The position numbers and the translations under genes were made by a program. Positions 34,259 to 45,109 of a stretch of DNA of 64,000 nucleotides are shown one piece after another. Positions within the stretch are counted from its first letter, which is position 1. Each line of letters opens with the position of its first letter. Origin of the DNA: Bartonella bilalgolemi (GTDB taxonomy: Bacteria; Pseudomonadota; Alphaproteobacteria; Rhizobiales; Rhizobiaceae); the NCBI RefSeq assembly GCF_023500045.1, contig NZ_JAMCOF010000005.1, positions 25,498 to 89,497 on the forward strand, given 5' to 3'. Under the pieces are notes generated by a model. That model was not told the DNA's origin. It saw nothing but the letters and a program-made list of their open reading frames with translations, and ran no database searches.

Positions 34259-34684
34259 TTAAACCTCTTTATTATCTTCTTTATTTTGTTGCAAAGCACT
34301 ACGTTGTTCTAATTGGCTGGGAGCAATATATTTCATAGATCGAAGAATATTTAGTATACCAGCAACGAATCCAAGAAAAAGAAAAAATACTAATCCCCAT
34401 GGTAATGAACCTACTAATTTGTCAAACCCAAATCCTAAAACAGCTCCTACAATAATATTTGCCAGAAATTCACTCGACAACTTAACAGCATATGCCATTT
34501 TCTTTTGTTGCTCTTTTTCTCCAACTTCAGACTGCTCTTTCTTTAACACTTTTTTACCGATTAAAGCTAATTCTAAATTCCGATTACGAAATTCTAAATC
34601 CTCTGAATAAAGAGAAGATACTTGTTTGTGTTTATGTCTCTCAATATCCTTTTGTGGCATATCGGGTTTACCGCCCTTAGCCAT
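34259..34684 (-). CDS. atpI: ATP synthase protein I (AtpI-like)
   Basis: The 141-aa protein has a charged N-terminal half and two membrane helices in the second half ([19 protein letters not shown] and [18 protein letters not shown]). Proteins of this kind at the head of the F0 operon help c-ring assembly or Mg2+ handling. A TTG 18 bases upstream is in frame, but the ATG at 34684 follows AAGGAGCCAGTT, so it is chosen. Confidence 0.85.
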   Translation of the reverse strand: MAKGGKPDMPQKDIERHKHKQVSSLYSEDLEFRNRNLELALIGKKVLKKEQSEVGEKEQQKKMAYAVKLSSEFLANIIVGAVLGFGFDKLVGSLPWGLVFFLFLGFVAGILNILRSMKYIAPSQLEQRSALQQNKEDNKEV

Positions 34685-34962
34685 AACTGGCTCCTTAATC
34701 AAAAAAGGTTACAATACACTCCATTAAGCTTTATTTAGCATATTGCTGTCAGATTTATTCGTCAAGTCCTCAAAAGCACTCTACCACAAAGATTTTTATA
34801 GATAAATAAAAACGCCTAAAATTTATTCTATTGCGTAGAAAATCTAATAAAAAGGGTATCATATCTTAAATTTTAACAGATTTGCAAATATTTGCTATTC
34901 TATAATAAGTGATTAAATGTTGGTTTTTAATTTTATAAAATTAAACAATATGTAAAAGAAAA

Positions 34963-36396
34963 TTACTTCTTTTTTGCACTTTTTGCAAAAGGATTATCAG
35001 ATGTCCGCAGAGATAGACGAATTGGTATACCTTGCATATCAAATTTATCTCGCAGTCCATTAGAAAGATAACGCAAATATGATTGAGGCATTTCTTTTGA
35101 TCGTGAACAAGAAATAATAAATCCAGGAGGACGTGTCTTAACTTGTGTTATGTATTTAATTTTAAGTCGATGTCCAGAAACAGCGGGTGGTGGATAATTA
35201 ACAATCATCGTTTCAAGCCAGCGGTTCAGTTTTCCTGTAGAGATACGGCGGTTCCATACACGATGTATCATCGTAATGTTTTCCATCAATTTATTAATTC
35301 CTTGACCATATTGACCTGATAAAGGGATAGCTCTCAAGCCACGTACCTGAGGAAGAAGGCGAGTACATTTTTCGTATAAAGTAGTTAATGTTTCATGACG
35401 GTTTTCAATAAGGTCCCATTTGTTGAAAGCAATGATAGGAACACGTCCTTCACGAATCACAAGATCAGAAATTTGTAAATCTTGCTTTTCAAAAGATGCT
35501 GTTGCATCAAAAACAATTACAACGACTTCAGCGAAACGGATTGCACGTAAAGAATCCATAACAGAAAGTCTTTCTAACTTTTCTTGAATTTTTGATTTTC
35601 GACGCAAACCTGCAGTATCAAAAAGTTTAATACGACGATTATTCCATTCCCAATCTACAGAAATAGAATCACGCGTAATACCAGATTCAGGTCCTGTCAG
35701 TAAACGATCTTGCCCTAACATGCTATTGATAAGTGTAGATTTCCCTGTATTTGGACGACCAACAATTGCTATCCGAATGGGTTTTATTTCATCATAAACA
35801 GAATCCTCTTCTACTGTGTCACTAATATTATCGCTAATAGATGAAACCTGTGTAGCAGTATAAACCTTTTCTTTTTCTCTCTTCAGATTAAAAACTTTAT
35901 CTGTACCAATAGCAGCCACAATAGCATCACGAAGATCTGAGAAACCTTGATTATGTTCAGCAGATATTAGGCAAGGTTCACCCAATCCCAATGACCATGC
36001 TTCATATTCTCCTGCTATCGCTGCTTTTGACTCAGATTTGTTAGCAACGAGCACGATTGGTTTTCCTGATTTACGAATGAGTGAAGAAAAATCTAGATCA
36101 CTGGGTGTGATCCCACTTTTAGCATCAAGCACAAATAAAATAAGATCTGCTTCATCAATGGCAATTTTTGTCTGAGAACGCATACGTCCTTCAAGTGTAT
36201 GGTTATCTGATTCCTCCAACCCTGCTGTATCAATTACATCAAAATGAAGATCTTGAAGCTTAGCTGAATGGGTACGTCGATCACGGGTTACACCTGGTTG
36301 ATCATCAACTAGAGCCAGCTTTTGCCCAACCAAACGATTAAATAGTGTCGATTTACCAACATTAGGCCGACCAACTATAGCAATGGTAAGGCTCAT
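34963..36396 (-). CDS. der: Ribosome biogenesis GTPase Der (EngA)
   Basis: The 477-aa protein has two tandem GTPase domains, with P-loops GRPNVGKST near residue 10 and GRPNTGKST near 212, NKSE/NKWD G4 motifs, and a C-terminal KH-like domain. Der is essential for 50S ribosomal subunit maturation. The ATG at 36396 overlaps the TGA of the upstream gene and has AAGGAA at seven bases. A TTG just before it is less likely. Confidence 0.96.
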   Translation of the reverse strand: MSLTIAIVGRPNVGKSTLFNRLVGQKLALVDDQPGVTRDRRTHSAKLQDLHFDVIDTAGLEESDNHTLEGRMRSQTKIAIDEADLILFVLDAKSGITPSDLDFSSLIRKSGKPIVLVANKSESKAAIAGEYEAWSLGLGEPCLISAEHNQGFSDLRDAIVAAIGTDKVFNLKREKEKVYTATQVSSISDNISDTVEEDSVYDEIKPIRIAIVGRPNTGKSTLINSMLGQDRLLTGPESGITRDSISVDWEWNNRRIKLFDTAGLRRKSKIQEKLERLSVMDSLRAIRFAEVVVIVFDATASFEKQDLQISDLVIREGRVPIIAFNKWDLIENRHETLTTLYEKCTRLLPQVRGLRAIPLSGQYGQGINKLMENITMIHRVWNRRISTGKLNRWLETMIVNYPPPAVSGHRLKIKYITQVKTRPPGFIISCSRSKEMPQSYLRYLSNGLRDKFDMQGIPIRLSLRTSDNPFAKSAKKK

Positions 36397-37073
36397 CAAT
36401 TGATTCCTTCTTTAACCTTTCCACTTGCTTGAATAAGCTCAAGCATAATTTTTGCTCGATCCGTTATTTTAAATTCTAGAGCATTCTCTTCAACAATTTT
36501 TTGAAAATAATAAACTGCATTTTCCATTGTATCCGCTTTATAAGCGGCTAAGCCTAAGGCCTCTCTTGCAGACATGCGCATAGGATCAATATCATTGGCC
36601 ATTTCTTTAACACGCTGCATTACATCATCAAATGTTCCTATATCAACTAAAATATAAGCTGCTCGAATTTTTGCAATTTTCCGCAAAATCTGTGGTGCTT
36701 TTTCATCCGCTGCAATCATATCAAACATTTGTACTGATTTTGCAGTATCACCTCGTTCCATCCACAAAGAGGCTTCACGTAAACCTGCAAGAAAAGGATA
36801 ACCACCAAAATCAGATTTTTTAACACTTTTTAATTTCTTAATCGCTTCATCGAAATGATGTGCATCAGCTAAATCAAGGCCTGTTATAAAGGTATCACCA
36901 ACATTATTAGCTTTATTTATCTGCTGCTGCTGATAAATTTGATAGATAATTATCATCAAAACAAAAATAATAACTACGCCAATAACAAAAGAACCATAAC
37001 GTTTCCAAAAAGTATAGAATTTTTCTTGACGGAGTTCTTCATTAACTTCATAAATAAAATTATCATGTGTCAT
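36396..37073 (-). CDS. YfgM-like membrane-anchored TPR protein
   Basis: The 225-aa protein has a cytoplasmic N-terminus, one membrane helix (about residues 28-47) and a periplasmic helical domain with TPR-like repeats ([26 protein letters not shown]). It resembles YfgM, which sits beside der in many proteobacteria and acts with the SecYEG-PpiD periplasmic chaperone network. It overlaps der by one base, so the two are cotranscribed. AAGGT lies before the ATG. Confidence 0.8.
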   Translation of the reverse strand: MTHDNFIYEVNEELRQEKFYTFWKRYGSFVIGVVIIFVLMIIIYQIYQQQQINKANNVGDTFITGLDLADAHHFDEAIKKLKSVKKSDFGGYPFLAGLREASLWMERGDTAKSVQMFDMIAADEKAPQILRKIAKIRAAYILVDIGTFDDVMQRVKEMANDIDPMRMSAREALGLAAYKADTMENAVYYFQKIVEENALEFKITDRAKIMLELIQASGKVKEGIN

Positions 37074-37653
37074 ATAGTCTACCTTGAAAAAACATTATTC
37101 TGCGCTTTTACATAAAATGAATAAAATTAGTAATCTTAATCAAGAAAAAACTCTATAATTTCAATTGACAAAATTAGAATGAGTGTTTGTTTTTATCAAT
37201 TGGATTTTTTAAAATCATTATACTACTTAAGATTTCTGTAAAATTTATCGATTCACATTACGGCTTTGATGTGCTTGACTTTTTAAAAGCATGAAAAACT
37301 ATTTTCAGTGGCTCAGTTCATTGCACTCAACTGATAACTCATTCAAATATAGTGCAGGTTATTTAATTCTTCTTATTTTTTTTTTTTATAATAGCTCATA
37401 TAACCATAATGCATGAATAACAGGCACAGTGCAAGTTAATCTTATTATCAATTTTTTACTACTTTTTAAAATTGTGTACGAATATTTTTATAGAGGATAA
37501 ATAAATACCTAAATATAGCATATAGAAAAAAATAATCATTTTCTGAATGTTTAGTTTTATATAAGTTATGCAATTTTAATAATAATATTCAATCTCACTA
37601 TTTTTATCTAAACGTTTTTTTCTATGATGCACATCTATTATCTAAAAAATATT
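37074..37653. other. Non-coding AT-rich stretch
   Basis: About 580 bp between the YfgM-like gene and the SLC13 transporter, both on the minus strand. It contains a T-run around 37379-37387 and no frame with a ribosome-binding site. It must hold the promoter for the YfgM-like gene and der. I see no RNA gene. Confidence 0.55.
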
Positions 37654-39429
37654 TTATTGTAATGGCCAGATCCATATTAACATGGGAACAGCAACGATTG
37701 CTATTAATATAGCTAATGGAATACCAAAACGTGGATAATCACTAAAGCGGTAACCACCTGGACCCATTACTAACATATTACATTGATGTCCAATAGGTGT
37801 GAGAAAATCACATCCAGCCCCTATCGCGACAGCCATTAGAAAAGCTTCAGGTTTATAATGGAGAGAGTGAGCAAAACTTGATGCAATTGGTGCTATTACC
37901 ATTACTGTTGCTGCATTATTCAAAAATGGTGTCACTAACATTGCTGTAATTAAAATAAGAGCCAATGCTCCAGATGGTGGTAAAAATACGGCCAATTGAC
38001 TCAGCCAATGACCGATTAAATTTGTGCATCCTGTTTTTTCTAGTGTTTCACTTACTGGAATGAGAGCTGCTAATAATACCAATATTTGACCGTCTAGAGT
38101 TTGATATAAATTACGTGCTGGAAGGACACGAAAAATAACCATTGCGACAGCGGCTGCAAAAAAAGATAATGCAACTGGAATAATTTGAAAAGCGGTCAAA
38201 GCAATTGCTATAAATAAAATAGACAAAGCTGCAAGACTATGCCGTAAATTACCAAACATAATATTACGTTTTGCTAACGGCAAGCATTTCAATTCCCTTA
38301 ACAAATTTGGAATGACTACATCTTGCCCTCGTAAAACAATTACATCTCCAAGATGGAAGACGATATCATTGAGTCTTCTCCGAACCCTTTCATGCTGACG
38401 ACTTAATGCAAGGATATTCACATCATAACGCTCAAAAAGTGAAAAATTTTTAGCACTGATGCCAATAAGAGGTGAGTCATGTGAGATAACTGCTTCAATG
38501 ATTTCACTGTCTTTATCGTTTGTAGATATAGTACGGCCGGTAAAAAATTCCAAACGGGAAGAATTAATGACAATATCTAAACCCTTATGTGATCCCTCTA
38601 ATAGCACAATATCTCCTTCAGAAAAAACAAAATCCGGCAAGGGAGAAATAAACATTTTATTTCTAATAATTTGCAGAACCATAACTTCACCACTTGATGG
38701 TTTAACAAGATCAATAATAGTTTTACCAATAATCGGAGAACAAGCCGGAATATGTACTTCTGAAATATAGTTACGAATATCAATAGCATCATCAAATGAT
38801 ACACTCGGATGTGCACGGATAGGCAAACGCCAGGAAAAAAACACTAAATATAATACTCCAGAAATAGCAACTGCTATGCCAACTGGCATGAAATCAAACA
38901 TAGTAAAAGGAGCTCCTGTCAAACGTTCTTGCATAGCTGAAATAACAATATTAGGAGATGTGCCTATTTGTGTCATAAGACCACCCAATAAAGCACCAAA
39001 TGCCATTGGCATTAAAAATACTGATGGTGTAACCTGAGAACGGCGAGCAAACTGAAAAGCTATTGGTAGCATAATAGCCAAAGCACCAATGTTTTTAACA
39101 AATGTTGATAAAAGCATGACAGAGAGAACTAAAAAAGCTAGCTGAAGCCTTATCGATTTCACATCAGGCCATATATGTTGAATAATTAATTCCATCACAC
39201 CAGAGCGTGATACAGCTGCACTAACTGCAAATACGCTACCAACAATAATGACAATATCATTACTAAAACCGCTAAACGCTTCCTTTGGACTGACAAGACC
39301 TACTGTGCAGGCAATCAATAACGTACAAACAGCAACAATATCATAACGAAATCGGTCCCAAATGAAAACAATCATCATGAGACAAATGATAGAAAAAGCC
39401 ATTATTTGATCTTCTGTCATGATATTCAT
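37654..39429 (-). CDS. SLC13/DASS family transporter with two RCK-C domains
   Basis: The 591-aa protein has about five N-terminal membrane helices, two cytoplasmic TrkA-C (RCK-C) regulatory domains in the centre (about 215-390), and about six more helices. The transport motifs MTQIGTSPNI in the first half and FLNNAATV...TPIGHQCN in the second are the paired substrate- and sodium-binding loops of the DASS family. Substrate may be sulfate, a dicarboxylate or another anion; it cannot be told from sequence. An alternative ATG lies nine bases downstream of the chosen start. Confidence 0.85.
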   Translation of the reverse strand: MNIMTEDQIMAFSIICLMMIVFIWDRFRYDIVAVCTLLIACTVGLVSPKEAFSGFSNDIVIIVGSVFAVSAAVSRSGVMELIIQHIWPDVKSIRLQLAFLVLSVMLLSTFVKNIGALAIMLPIAFQFARRSQVTPSVFLMPMAFGALLGGLMTQIGTSPNIVISAMQERLTGAPFTMFDFMPVGIAVAISGVLYLVFFSWRLPIRAHPSVSFDDAIDIRNYISEVHIPACSPIIGKTIIDLVKPSSGEVMVLQIIRNKMFISPLPDFVFSEGDIVLLEGSHKGLDIVINSSRLEFFTGRTISTNDKDSEIIEAVISHDSPLIGISAKNFSLFERYDVNILALSRQHERVRRRLNDIVFHLGDVIVLRGQDVVIPNLLRELKCLPLAKRNIMFGNLRHSLAALSILFIAIALTAFQIIPVALSFFAAAVAMVIFRVLPARNLYQTLDGQILVLLAALIPVSETLEKTGCTNLIGHWLSQLAVFLPPSGALALILITAMLVTPFLNNAATVMVIAPIASSFAHSLHYKPEAFLMAVAIGAGCDFLTPIGHQCNMLVMGPGGYRFSDYPRFGIPLAILIAIVAVPMLIWIWPLQ

Positions 39430-39756
39430 CTTTCCCTGCTAGTTAGCATTATTACAAATGCACATATCGTTTTTAACTGTTCCTATCACTAGAAACAAGA
39501 TCAAACCAAACATGACTGTAATTAATTAAACGGGTGATAAAAATGATCAAAAGATAATATTTAGCATATATTTTCTTGTTAATTATCATAGTTTTTGCAA
39601 AAATTAAACTAAAGAAAATTGGTGATAGTTAATAAAAATTTATTGAAAAAAATAAGATAATAACTGTACATGCAAAAGTGATAAAAATCGACAGTTGTTT
39701 AATAGATATTATAGCGTATATGAATTGTAGGAGAATTTATCTACATTTAATTATGA
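39430..39756. other. Divergent promoter region
   Basis: This 327-bp AT-rich sequence separates the SLC13 transporter from the unknown membrane-anchored protein on the opposite strand. It should hold both promoters. No gene or clear operator is seen. Confidence 0.55.
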
Positions 39757-41487
39757 ATGATAAAACTGAAAGAAAAAAGAATGGCTAATGTTAGTAGTCA
39801 ATATCAAAGTGATCACAAGAATTGGTTGAGGTATATCATTGGATTTACCTTTATTTTGGCTATCATATTTGTTGGGGGGTTTTATATAATAAAACCCTAT
39901 CTAGATATCTTTATAAAAAAAGAAATGGTTCGTCATTCTATCTATGCTGAAACATCCGAGGTTAGTATTGTAGGAAAAGTTAATTTAACCAATATTATTT
40001 TACCAACTCCTACAGGTATATCACTGAAAATTGGTGCTATTTCAGCTCGTCCCCCTATTACCTTCATTCCAGGAAGTTTCACACTTTATAATGTTGATTT
40101 AAAATACGGCAATATTCATTTAAAAATACCAAAAATGTTTATTAGTAGTGTATCTTTAAAGGAAAAAGATATAACAATTAAATCTCCTATTTTTCAACCA
40201 CTTATGCGTCTTAATATTGCATCAATTTCTGCACCAGATCTATTTTTTTTCTTAAACAGTGACAATAAATCAACTGAAAAAATAAGCATAAAGAACTTTC
40301 AGATTTCAGATTTTAAAAATGGTCACATCCGTTCTATTGGTATCGACAATATAATAACGAACATTAATCTTGTACCAACGTTTGCAAATGATACTCAAAA
40401 AATACGTTTAATCGTTAAAAGTGATGCAATTAAAGCTTATAATATTAATGTTGATTATGCTCGCTCTATCATTTTTGGTACAAGTAAAATGGAGAAAAGC
40501 AAGACTGTTGTTGGATCGATTATGTTGGATAATATGATGGTTGATCTCTTTCAAGAAAACAATAAGAATACTTCTTTTTCTCTTGGCAAGTTTAAAGCAT
40601 CTTGTTTGAAGATGAAACCAATGGCTCATTCCCCTGAGCAACTGATCAAAGCCTATTTTAATGCAAAAAAGACAAATAATCACGAAGATATAAAAGCAGT
40701 ATGGAATACAGCTCTCTTAAATAGTTTTTCAGCGATAACCTCTATTAATGTTATCATGGATAAAGCAACAGTTGATATGCCACAGCTTAAAACAAAATTT
40801 GAGTCATTTGAATTAAAACCAAGTCAATGGCAGCAATCCATACCTCAAAAACTTTTACTTTCTCTCAATGGTCTTTCGATTTTATCTAAAAAAATGGAAA
40901 AAAATGATTTAGATTTTCTTAAAAAAATGAATTTTGAAGCTTTTAATCTTTCAGGAAAAATTGATGTTGCATATAATGAAGAAAAGCGTACACTTTTGTT
41001 AAACGCGATATCTTTTGATATAAAAGATATCGGTTCTGGAAATATATCAGCAAAAATAATGAATATTGATAAAGCATTTTTCTCAGGTCAAAAAGATGCA
41101 ATGATTTTTTCTGTTCAAGATCTTAGCATACCTGAAATTGATCTGCATTATAAAGATACTGGATTCATTGATAAGTTTTTCTCTTATCTTGCACAAAATT
41201 TCAGCGATAGTGATAATGAGCATAATCTTAAAGAAGAGCTTTATGATTATTTTTATTTAATTGTAACCAAAAGTTTAAAAATGTTATTAAAAGATCACGA
41301 TGAAGCTGAAAATATTTCAAAATCTTTTGGGGATTTTGCTAAAAATCCACAAACATTAATAATTAAAATGAGAGCAAAAGACAATAAAGGTTTTACAGCT
41401 GTAGATTTTAAAAATATTTTGCAAAATGATTTATCAAATATTTTAAATAAAATGAGTTTAATCGTCAAAAATAAAGTATCTTTTTGA
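39757..41487 (+). CDS. Membrane-anchored protein of unknown function
   Basis: The 576-aa protein has a short cytoplasmic N-terminus, one membrane helix (about residues 25-46, YIIGFTFILAIIFVGGFYII), and a long remainder rich in alternating beta-strand-like sequence with many Lys, Asn and Ser. The topology resembles AsmA/DUF748-like or other periplasmic beta-rich proteins, but I see no diagnostic motif, so no function is assigned. A second ATG at 39781 (MANVSSQ), behind GAAAGAAAA, may be the true start. It is monocistronic, with nhaA 149 bp behind. Confidence 0.75.
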   Translation: MIKLKEKRMANVSSQYQSDHKNWLRYIIGFTFILAIIFVGGFYIIKPYLDIFIKKEMVRHSIYAETSEVSIVGKVNLTNIILPTPTGISLKIGAISARPPITFIPGSFTLYNVDLKYGNIHLKIPKMFISSVSLKEKDITIKSPIFQPLMRLNIASISAPDLFFFLNSDNKSTEKISIKNFQISDFKNGHIRSIGIDNIITNINLVPTFANDTQKIRLIVKSDAIKAYNINVDYARSIIFGTSKMEKSKTVVGSIMLDNMMVDLFQENNKNTSFSLGKFKASCLKMKPMAHSPEQLIKAYFNAKKTNNHEDIKAVWNTALLNSFSAITSINVIMDKATVDMPQLKTKFESFELKPSQWQQSIPQKLLLSLNGLSILSKKMEKNDLDFLKKMNFEAFNLSGKIDVAYNEEKRTLLLNAISFDIKDIGSGNISAKIMNIDKAFFSGQKDAMIFSVQDLSIPEIDLHYKDTGFIDKFFSYLAQNFSDSDNEHNLKEELYDYFYLIVTKSLKMLLKDHDEAENISKSFGDFAKNPQTLIIKMRAKDNKGFTAVDFKNILQNDLSNILNKMSLIVKNKVSF

Positions 41488-41636
41488 AAAACGTAACTAA
41501 TTTCAAATCATTGAGCTCTAAATTTAAAAGCTATCGTTTCTCTTTTCATCTTTATATGATATTATCAGAAATATCATGAAAGTAATCTATAAACAAAAAT
41601 ATATATTAGAAAATTGTTGATATTTGGAGTTGTTTT

Positions 41637-43004
41637 ATGCCTAATTTATCATCAAATCGCTTACCTAATCGTGCTTCTATTGTAACTAAGCGAGCACTTT
41701 CTGCTATTGAAGGTTTTCTCCATATAGAAGCTCTTAGTGGTATTATTCTGTTAGTTGCAGCAACTGCAGCTCTTATTTTTGCCAATTCAAAATATATTTC
41801 TCTTTATGAAGCATTTTGGCATACATCTCTTGGTTTTAATTTTGGCCATTTTAATCTTTCATGGGATCTACATTTTTGGGTTAATGATGTTCTTATGACT
41901 GTATTTTTTCTTGTAGCAGGAATGGAAATTCGGCGAGAAATTCACGAAGGAGCTCTTGCAAATTTCAAACAAGCAGCTTTGCCAATTGTCGCAGCAATAG
42001 GAGGTGTTTGTTTCCCTGCGATTATTTATCTTAGCTTCAATTTAAATGGTGGACACACTTATGGTTGGGCTGTACCAACTGCCACTGATATTGCGTTTGC
42101 TTTAGGGATTCTTGCTCTTCTTGGAAAAGCCATACCTTCTAATCTTCATATTATTCTTTTATCATTAGCCATTATTGATGATATTATTGCTGTTTTAATC
42201 ATTGCCTTTTTTTATTCGACCGACCTTAATCCTAGTGGTTTAGCTATTGCATCAGCAGGTATTGCATTGGTTTTATTTTTTCAGTGGATTGGATTTGCAT
42301 CAGCATGGCTTTATATTGCACCAGGTGCAATTATTTGGTGGGGGTTAATGGTAACAGGGGTTCATCCATCACTTTCTGGTGTAGTTTTAGGCATGATGAC
42401 TCCAGTTTTTCCTACTCGTCATCTCGTAGCTCCACTTACAATGCTCAACAATGCGGTAAAATCTCTTCAAGAAAAAAATACTGTTAAAGATCTACACCAC
42501 ACATTAAAAAAAGTACGTAAAGGACAACGTGATATAATTGCGCCTGTAATTCGTGTTCAAAAAGCACTACATCCGTGGGTAGCATACGGTATAATGCCAG
42601 TTTTTGCTTTTGCAAATGCTGGCGTTAGCTTTGCAAATTTTGATCTTTCTTCTAATAAATCATTCTTCATTGTTCTCGGTGTTATTATTGGATTATTTGT
42701 TGGTAAACCACTTGGTATTATTACTGCTAGTTATCTTGCTGTGAAATCAGGTCTTTGTCGTTTTCCACCCAACATGACATGGGGAGGGATTTTACTGATT
42801 GGATTTTTAGCAGGCATTGGTTTTACAATGTCTATTTTTGTTTCAATGCTTGCTTTTAAAGATGTTGTTCAACTTGATTCCGCGAAAATTGGCGTACTTT
42901 GCGGATCTGGTTTATCTGCTTTTATCGGCCTTGGATATGGTCTCTTTTATATCAAAAAACATAAAAAATATATGATAAATTTTAATAAAGAAAATAATGA
43001 TTAA
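41637..43004 (+). CDS. nhaA: Na+/H+ antiporter
   Basis: The 455-aa membrane protein has about twelve helices and the core motifs of NhaA: VPTATDIAFALG with the Asp of the unwound helix IV, and LAIIDDIIAVLIIA with the Asp pair that binds Na+ and protons. It exports sodium in exchange for protons, for pH and salt balance. A hydrophilic insertion between about 255 and 300 precedes the conserved FAFANAG segment. TTGGAG precedes the ATG. Confidence 0.95.
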   Translation: MPNLSSNRLPNRASIVTKRALSAIEGFLHIEALSGIILLVAATAALIFANSKYISLYEAFWHTSLGFNFGHFNLSWDLHFWVNDVLMTVFFLVAGMEIRREIHEGALANFKQAALPIVAAIGGVCFPAIIYLSFNLNGGHTYGWAVPTATDIAFALGILALLGKAIPSNLHIILLSLAIIDDIIAVLIIAFFYSTDLNPSGLAIASAGIALVLFFQWIGFASAWLYIAPGAIIWWGLMVTGVHPSLSGVVLGMMTPVFPTRHLVAPLTMLNNAVKSLQEKNTVKDLHHTLKKVRKGQRDIIAPVIRVQKALHPWVAYGIMPVFAFANAGVSFANFDLSSNKSFFIVLGVIIGLFVGKPLGIITASYLAVKSGLCRFPPNMTWGGILLIGFLAGIGFTMSIFVSMLAFKDVVQLDSAKIGVLCGSGLSAFIGLGYGLFYIKKHKKYMINFNKENND

Positions 43005-43009
43005 ATTTT

Positions 43010-43039
43010 AACCAAATCCTTTAAAAGGGGGGGATGGTT
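43010..43039 (+). terminator. Hairpin with G7 tract behind nhaA
   Basis: AACC at 43010-43013 and GGTT at 43036-43039 flank ATCC...GGAT and an inner CCTTTTAAAAGG palindrome, with seven consecutive G at 43027-43033. TTTATTTAATTT follows. It begins 6 bp after the stop codon and is a reasonable Rho-independent terminator, although the stem has bulges. Confidence 0.5.
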
Positions 43040-43609
43040 TATTTAATTTATATATAATTTTCTCATAATCTTAAAAAACATAATAGTTAATTTCTGCAAG
43101 TGAGAGTACAATCCAACTGCATAGGATAATAATTAAACTGATAAATTGCATAAACTTAAAAAATTCCAAGTATATAAGACATAACAGGAATAAAATTCAA
43201 TAGCTACATTTTTTTTTATTTGGTAAACAATACGCCCAAATTATATTTCAAGATTCATGTTTAAAAGTATGCATTTTACAATGTAGAAAAGTAAAGATGC
43301 AATAGTTTTGTGTTTTTCTGCAGAGTTAAAAATTGTTTTTCTTATACTTTTTCTTATTTGTTTTTGGAAGAAAACTTTGTTGTGAAACGATAATATTGAG
43401 TTTAACTATTCAAATCTAAAAACATTAATACATTAGCTTATATTCAAAAAATCTAGAAAAATGAAGCTGATGGTATGATTCAAAATTAGATATTTCATAT
43501 TATGTCAAGGATGGAGAGTAAAGTTTTCACATTTAAGTTTAGCACAATCGTTTTTTGTTATTTTTACGTATGAAGATATTATCGAATATATCTACGGTGT
43601 ATTAAGAAG
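43040..43609. other. Non-coding stretch between nhaA and lysC
   Basis: About 570 bp between two convergent genes, with stops in all frames and no ribosome-binding site. In other rhizobia lysC is followed by ptsP, but no recognisable ptsP sequence is left here. Confidence 0.5.
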
Positions 43610-43647
43610 AGAATAATACGTATAAGCAGAGAGCTCATACTTATTCT
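43610..43647 (-). terminator. Hairpin behind lysC
   Basis: AGAATAA at 43610-43616 pairs with TTATTCT at 43641-43647, continuing after a three-base bulge with GTAT/ATAC and AGC/GCT around a short loop. It lies 25 bp behind lysC. On the minus strand CTTCTTAAT follows, a weak T-rich tail. Confidence 0.45.
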
Positions 43648-43671
43648 AAAGATTTTTAAGAAAAAAAATAC

Positions 43672-44922
43672 TTATTCCTTATCAAGGTGATAAACATTAT
43701 GTAATGTTCTAACTGCAAGTTCAGTATAGGCGCTATCAATGAGAACAGAAATTTTAATCTCTGAAGTAGTAATTGCCTGAATATTAATACCTTTTTCCGC
43801 TAAAGCCTTAAATGCTGTAGCCGCAACACCTGCGTGGCTACGCATTCCAATCCCAATAATAGAAATTTTTGCTAGATCACTTTCAGATTGGATAACATCA
43901 AATCCAATCTTTTTACGATTTTTTTTAAGAAGTATAACTGCCCTCTCTACATCTGCTGATGGTACTGTAAAAGTCATATCAGTTTTCGAACCATCTTCAG
44001 AAATATTTTGCACAATCATATCAACATTAATATGTTCTTCAGCTAAAGGACAAAAAATCGCTGCAGAAATACCTGGACGATCTGCAAGTCGGCGTAACGA
44101 AATTTGTGCTTCGTCTTTAGCAAAGGCAATACCAGTAACAGTTTGTTGTTCCATAATTTCACTCTCATTACAAATAAGTGTTCCAAGGGGGGCAATTGGA
44201 TTATTGCTACTAATAGCATTAGGATCCTCAAAACTTGAGCGCACAAAAATACGAACTTTATGAACCATAGCTAGTTCAACAGAACGAACCTGTAAAACTT
44301 TTGCTCCAAGAGAAGCCATTTCAAGCATTTCTTCAAAAGTTACTTTTGGTAAACGGCGTGCTTTAGGTTCAACACGTGGATCGGTTGTATAGACGCCATC
44401 AATATCTGTATAAATATCACAACGATCAGCTTTTAAAGCTGCTGCCATTGCAACAGCACTTGTATCTGAGCCACCACGTCCTAAAGTAGAAATTCGATTG
44501 CCTGGAGCTAAACCCTGAAAACCAGCTATAACCGCTACCTCACCTTCCTGAAAATGCTGTATCAAAAAGGATCCATCAATATCTGTAATTCGCGCGCTAC
44601 TATGAGCACTGTCAGTATGAATAGGAATTTGCCAACCAAGCCATGAGCGTGCATTGACTCCCATTGACTGAAGTGTAATAGCCAATAAACCAGCCGTTAT
44701 CTGTTCACCAGAAGCAACAACTACATCATATTCATAAGTATCATTCAACGGTGCAACATCACGCGTCCATTGTACAAGTTGATTGGTTGTACCAGCCATT
44801 GCTGATACAACCACTGCAACTTCATTGCCTATATCTATTTCCCTTTTAACGTGCTGTGCAACATTACGAATACATTTAATGTTTGCTACAGATGTTCCAC
44901 CAAATTTCATTACAATACGCAT
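43672..44922 (-). CDS. lysC: Aspartate kinase
   Basis: The 416-aa enzyme phosphorylates aspartate, the first step to lysine, threonine, methionine and diaminopimelate. It begins with the kinase motif VMKFGGTSV, has LGRGGSDTSAVA near residue 155 and DIYTDIDGVYTTDPR near 180, and ends with two ACT domains for feedback control (about 265-416). Its length is normal. It is divergent from ubiG, as in related genomes. Confidence 0.96.
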   Translation of the reverse strand: MRIVMKFGGTSVANIKCIRNVAQHVKREIDIGNEVAVVVSAMAGTTNQLVQWTRDVAPLNDTYEYDVVVASGEQITAGLLAITLQSMGVNARSWLGWQIPIHTDSAHSSARITDIDGSFLIQHFQEGEVAVIAGFQGLAPGNRISTLGRGGSDTSAVAMAAALKADRCDIYTDIDGVYTTDPRVEPKARRLPKVTFEEMLEMASLGAKVLQVRSVELAMVHKVRIFVRSSFEDPNAISSNNPIAPLGTLICNESEIMEQQTVTGIAFAKDEAQISLRRLADRPGISAAIFCPLAEEHINVDMIVQNISEDGSKTDMTFTVPSADVERAVILLKKNRKKIGFDVIQSESDLAKISIIGIGMRSHAGVAATAFKALAEKGINIQAITTSEIKISVLIDSAYTELAVRTLHNVYHLDKE

Positions 44923-45109
44923 TATTTATGACACTCTTATAATTTTTATTTTAATTAACAATCAGAATAAAGCCTTATACTGTATCAAGTTTCTATTTTG
45001 ACATAACTAATATCTATTATTTTCACAAGTCTGATATGTTTGTGTTAATTTGTGTTTGGCTTTAGAAAGAATTCACATGACTTGATAAGCCAAATAAAAG
45101 GAGAGTGAT

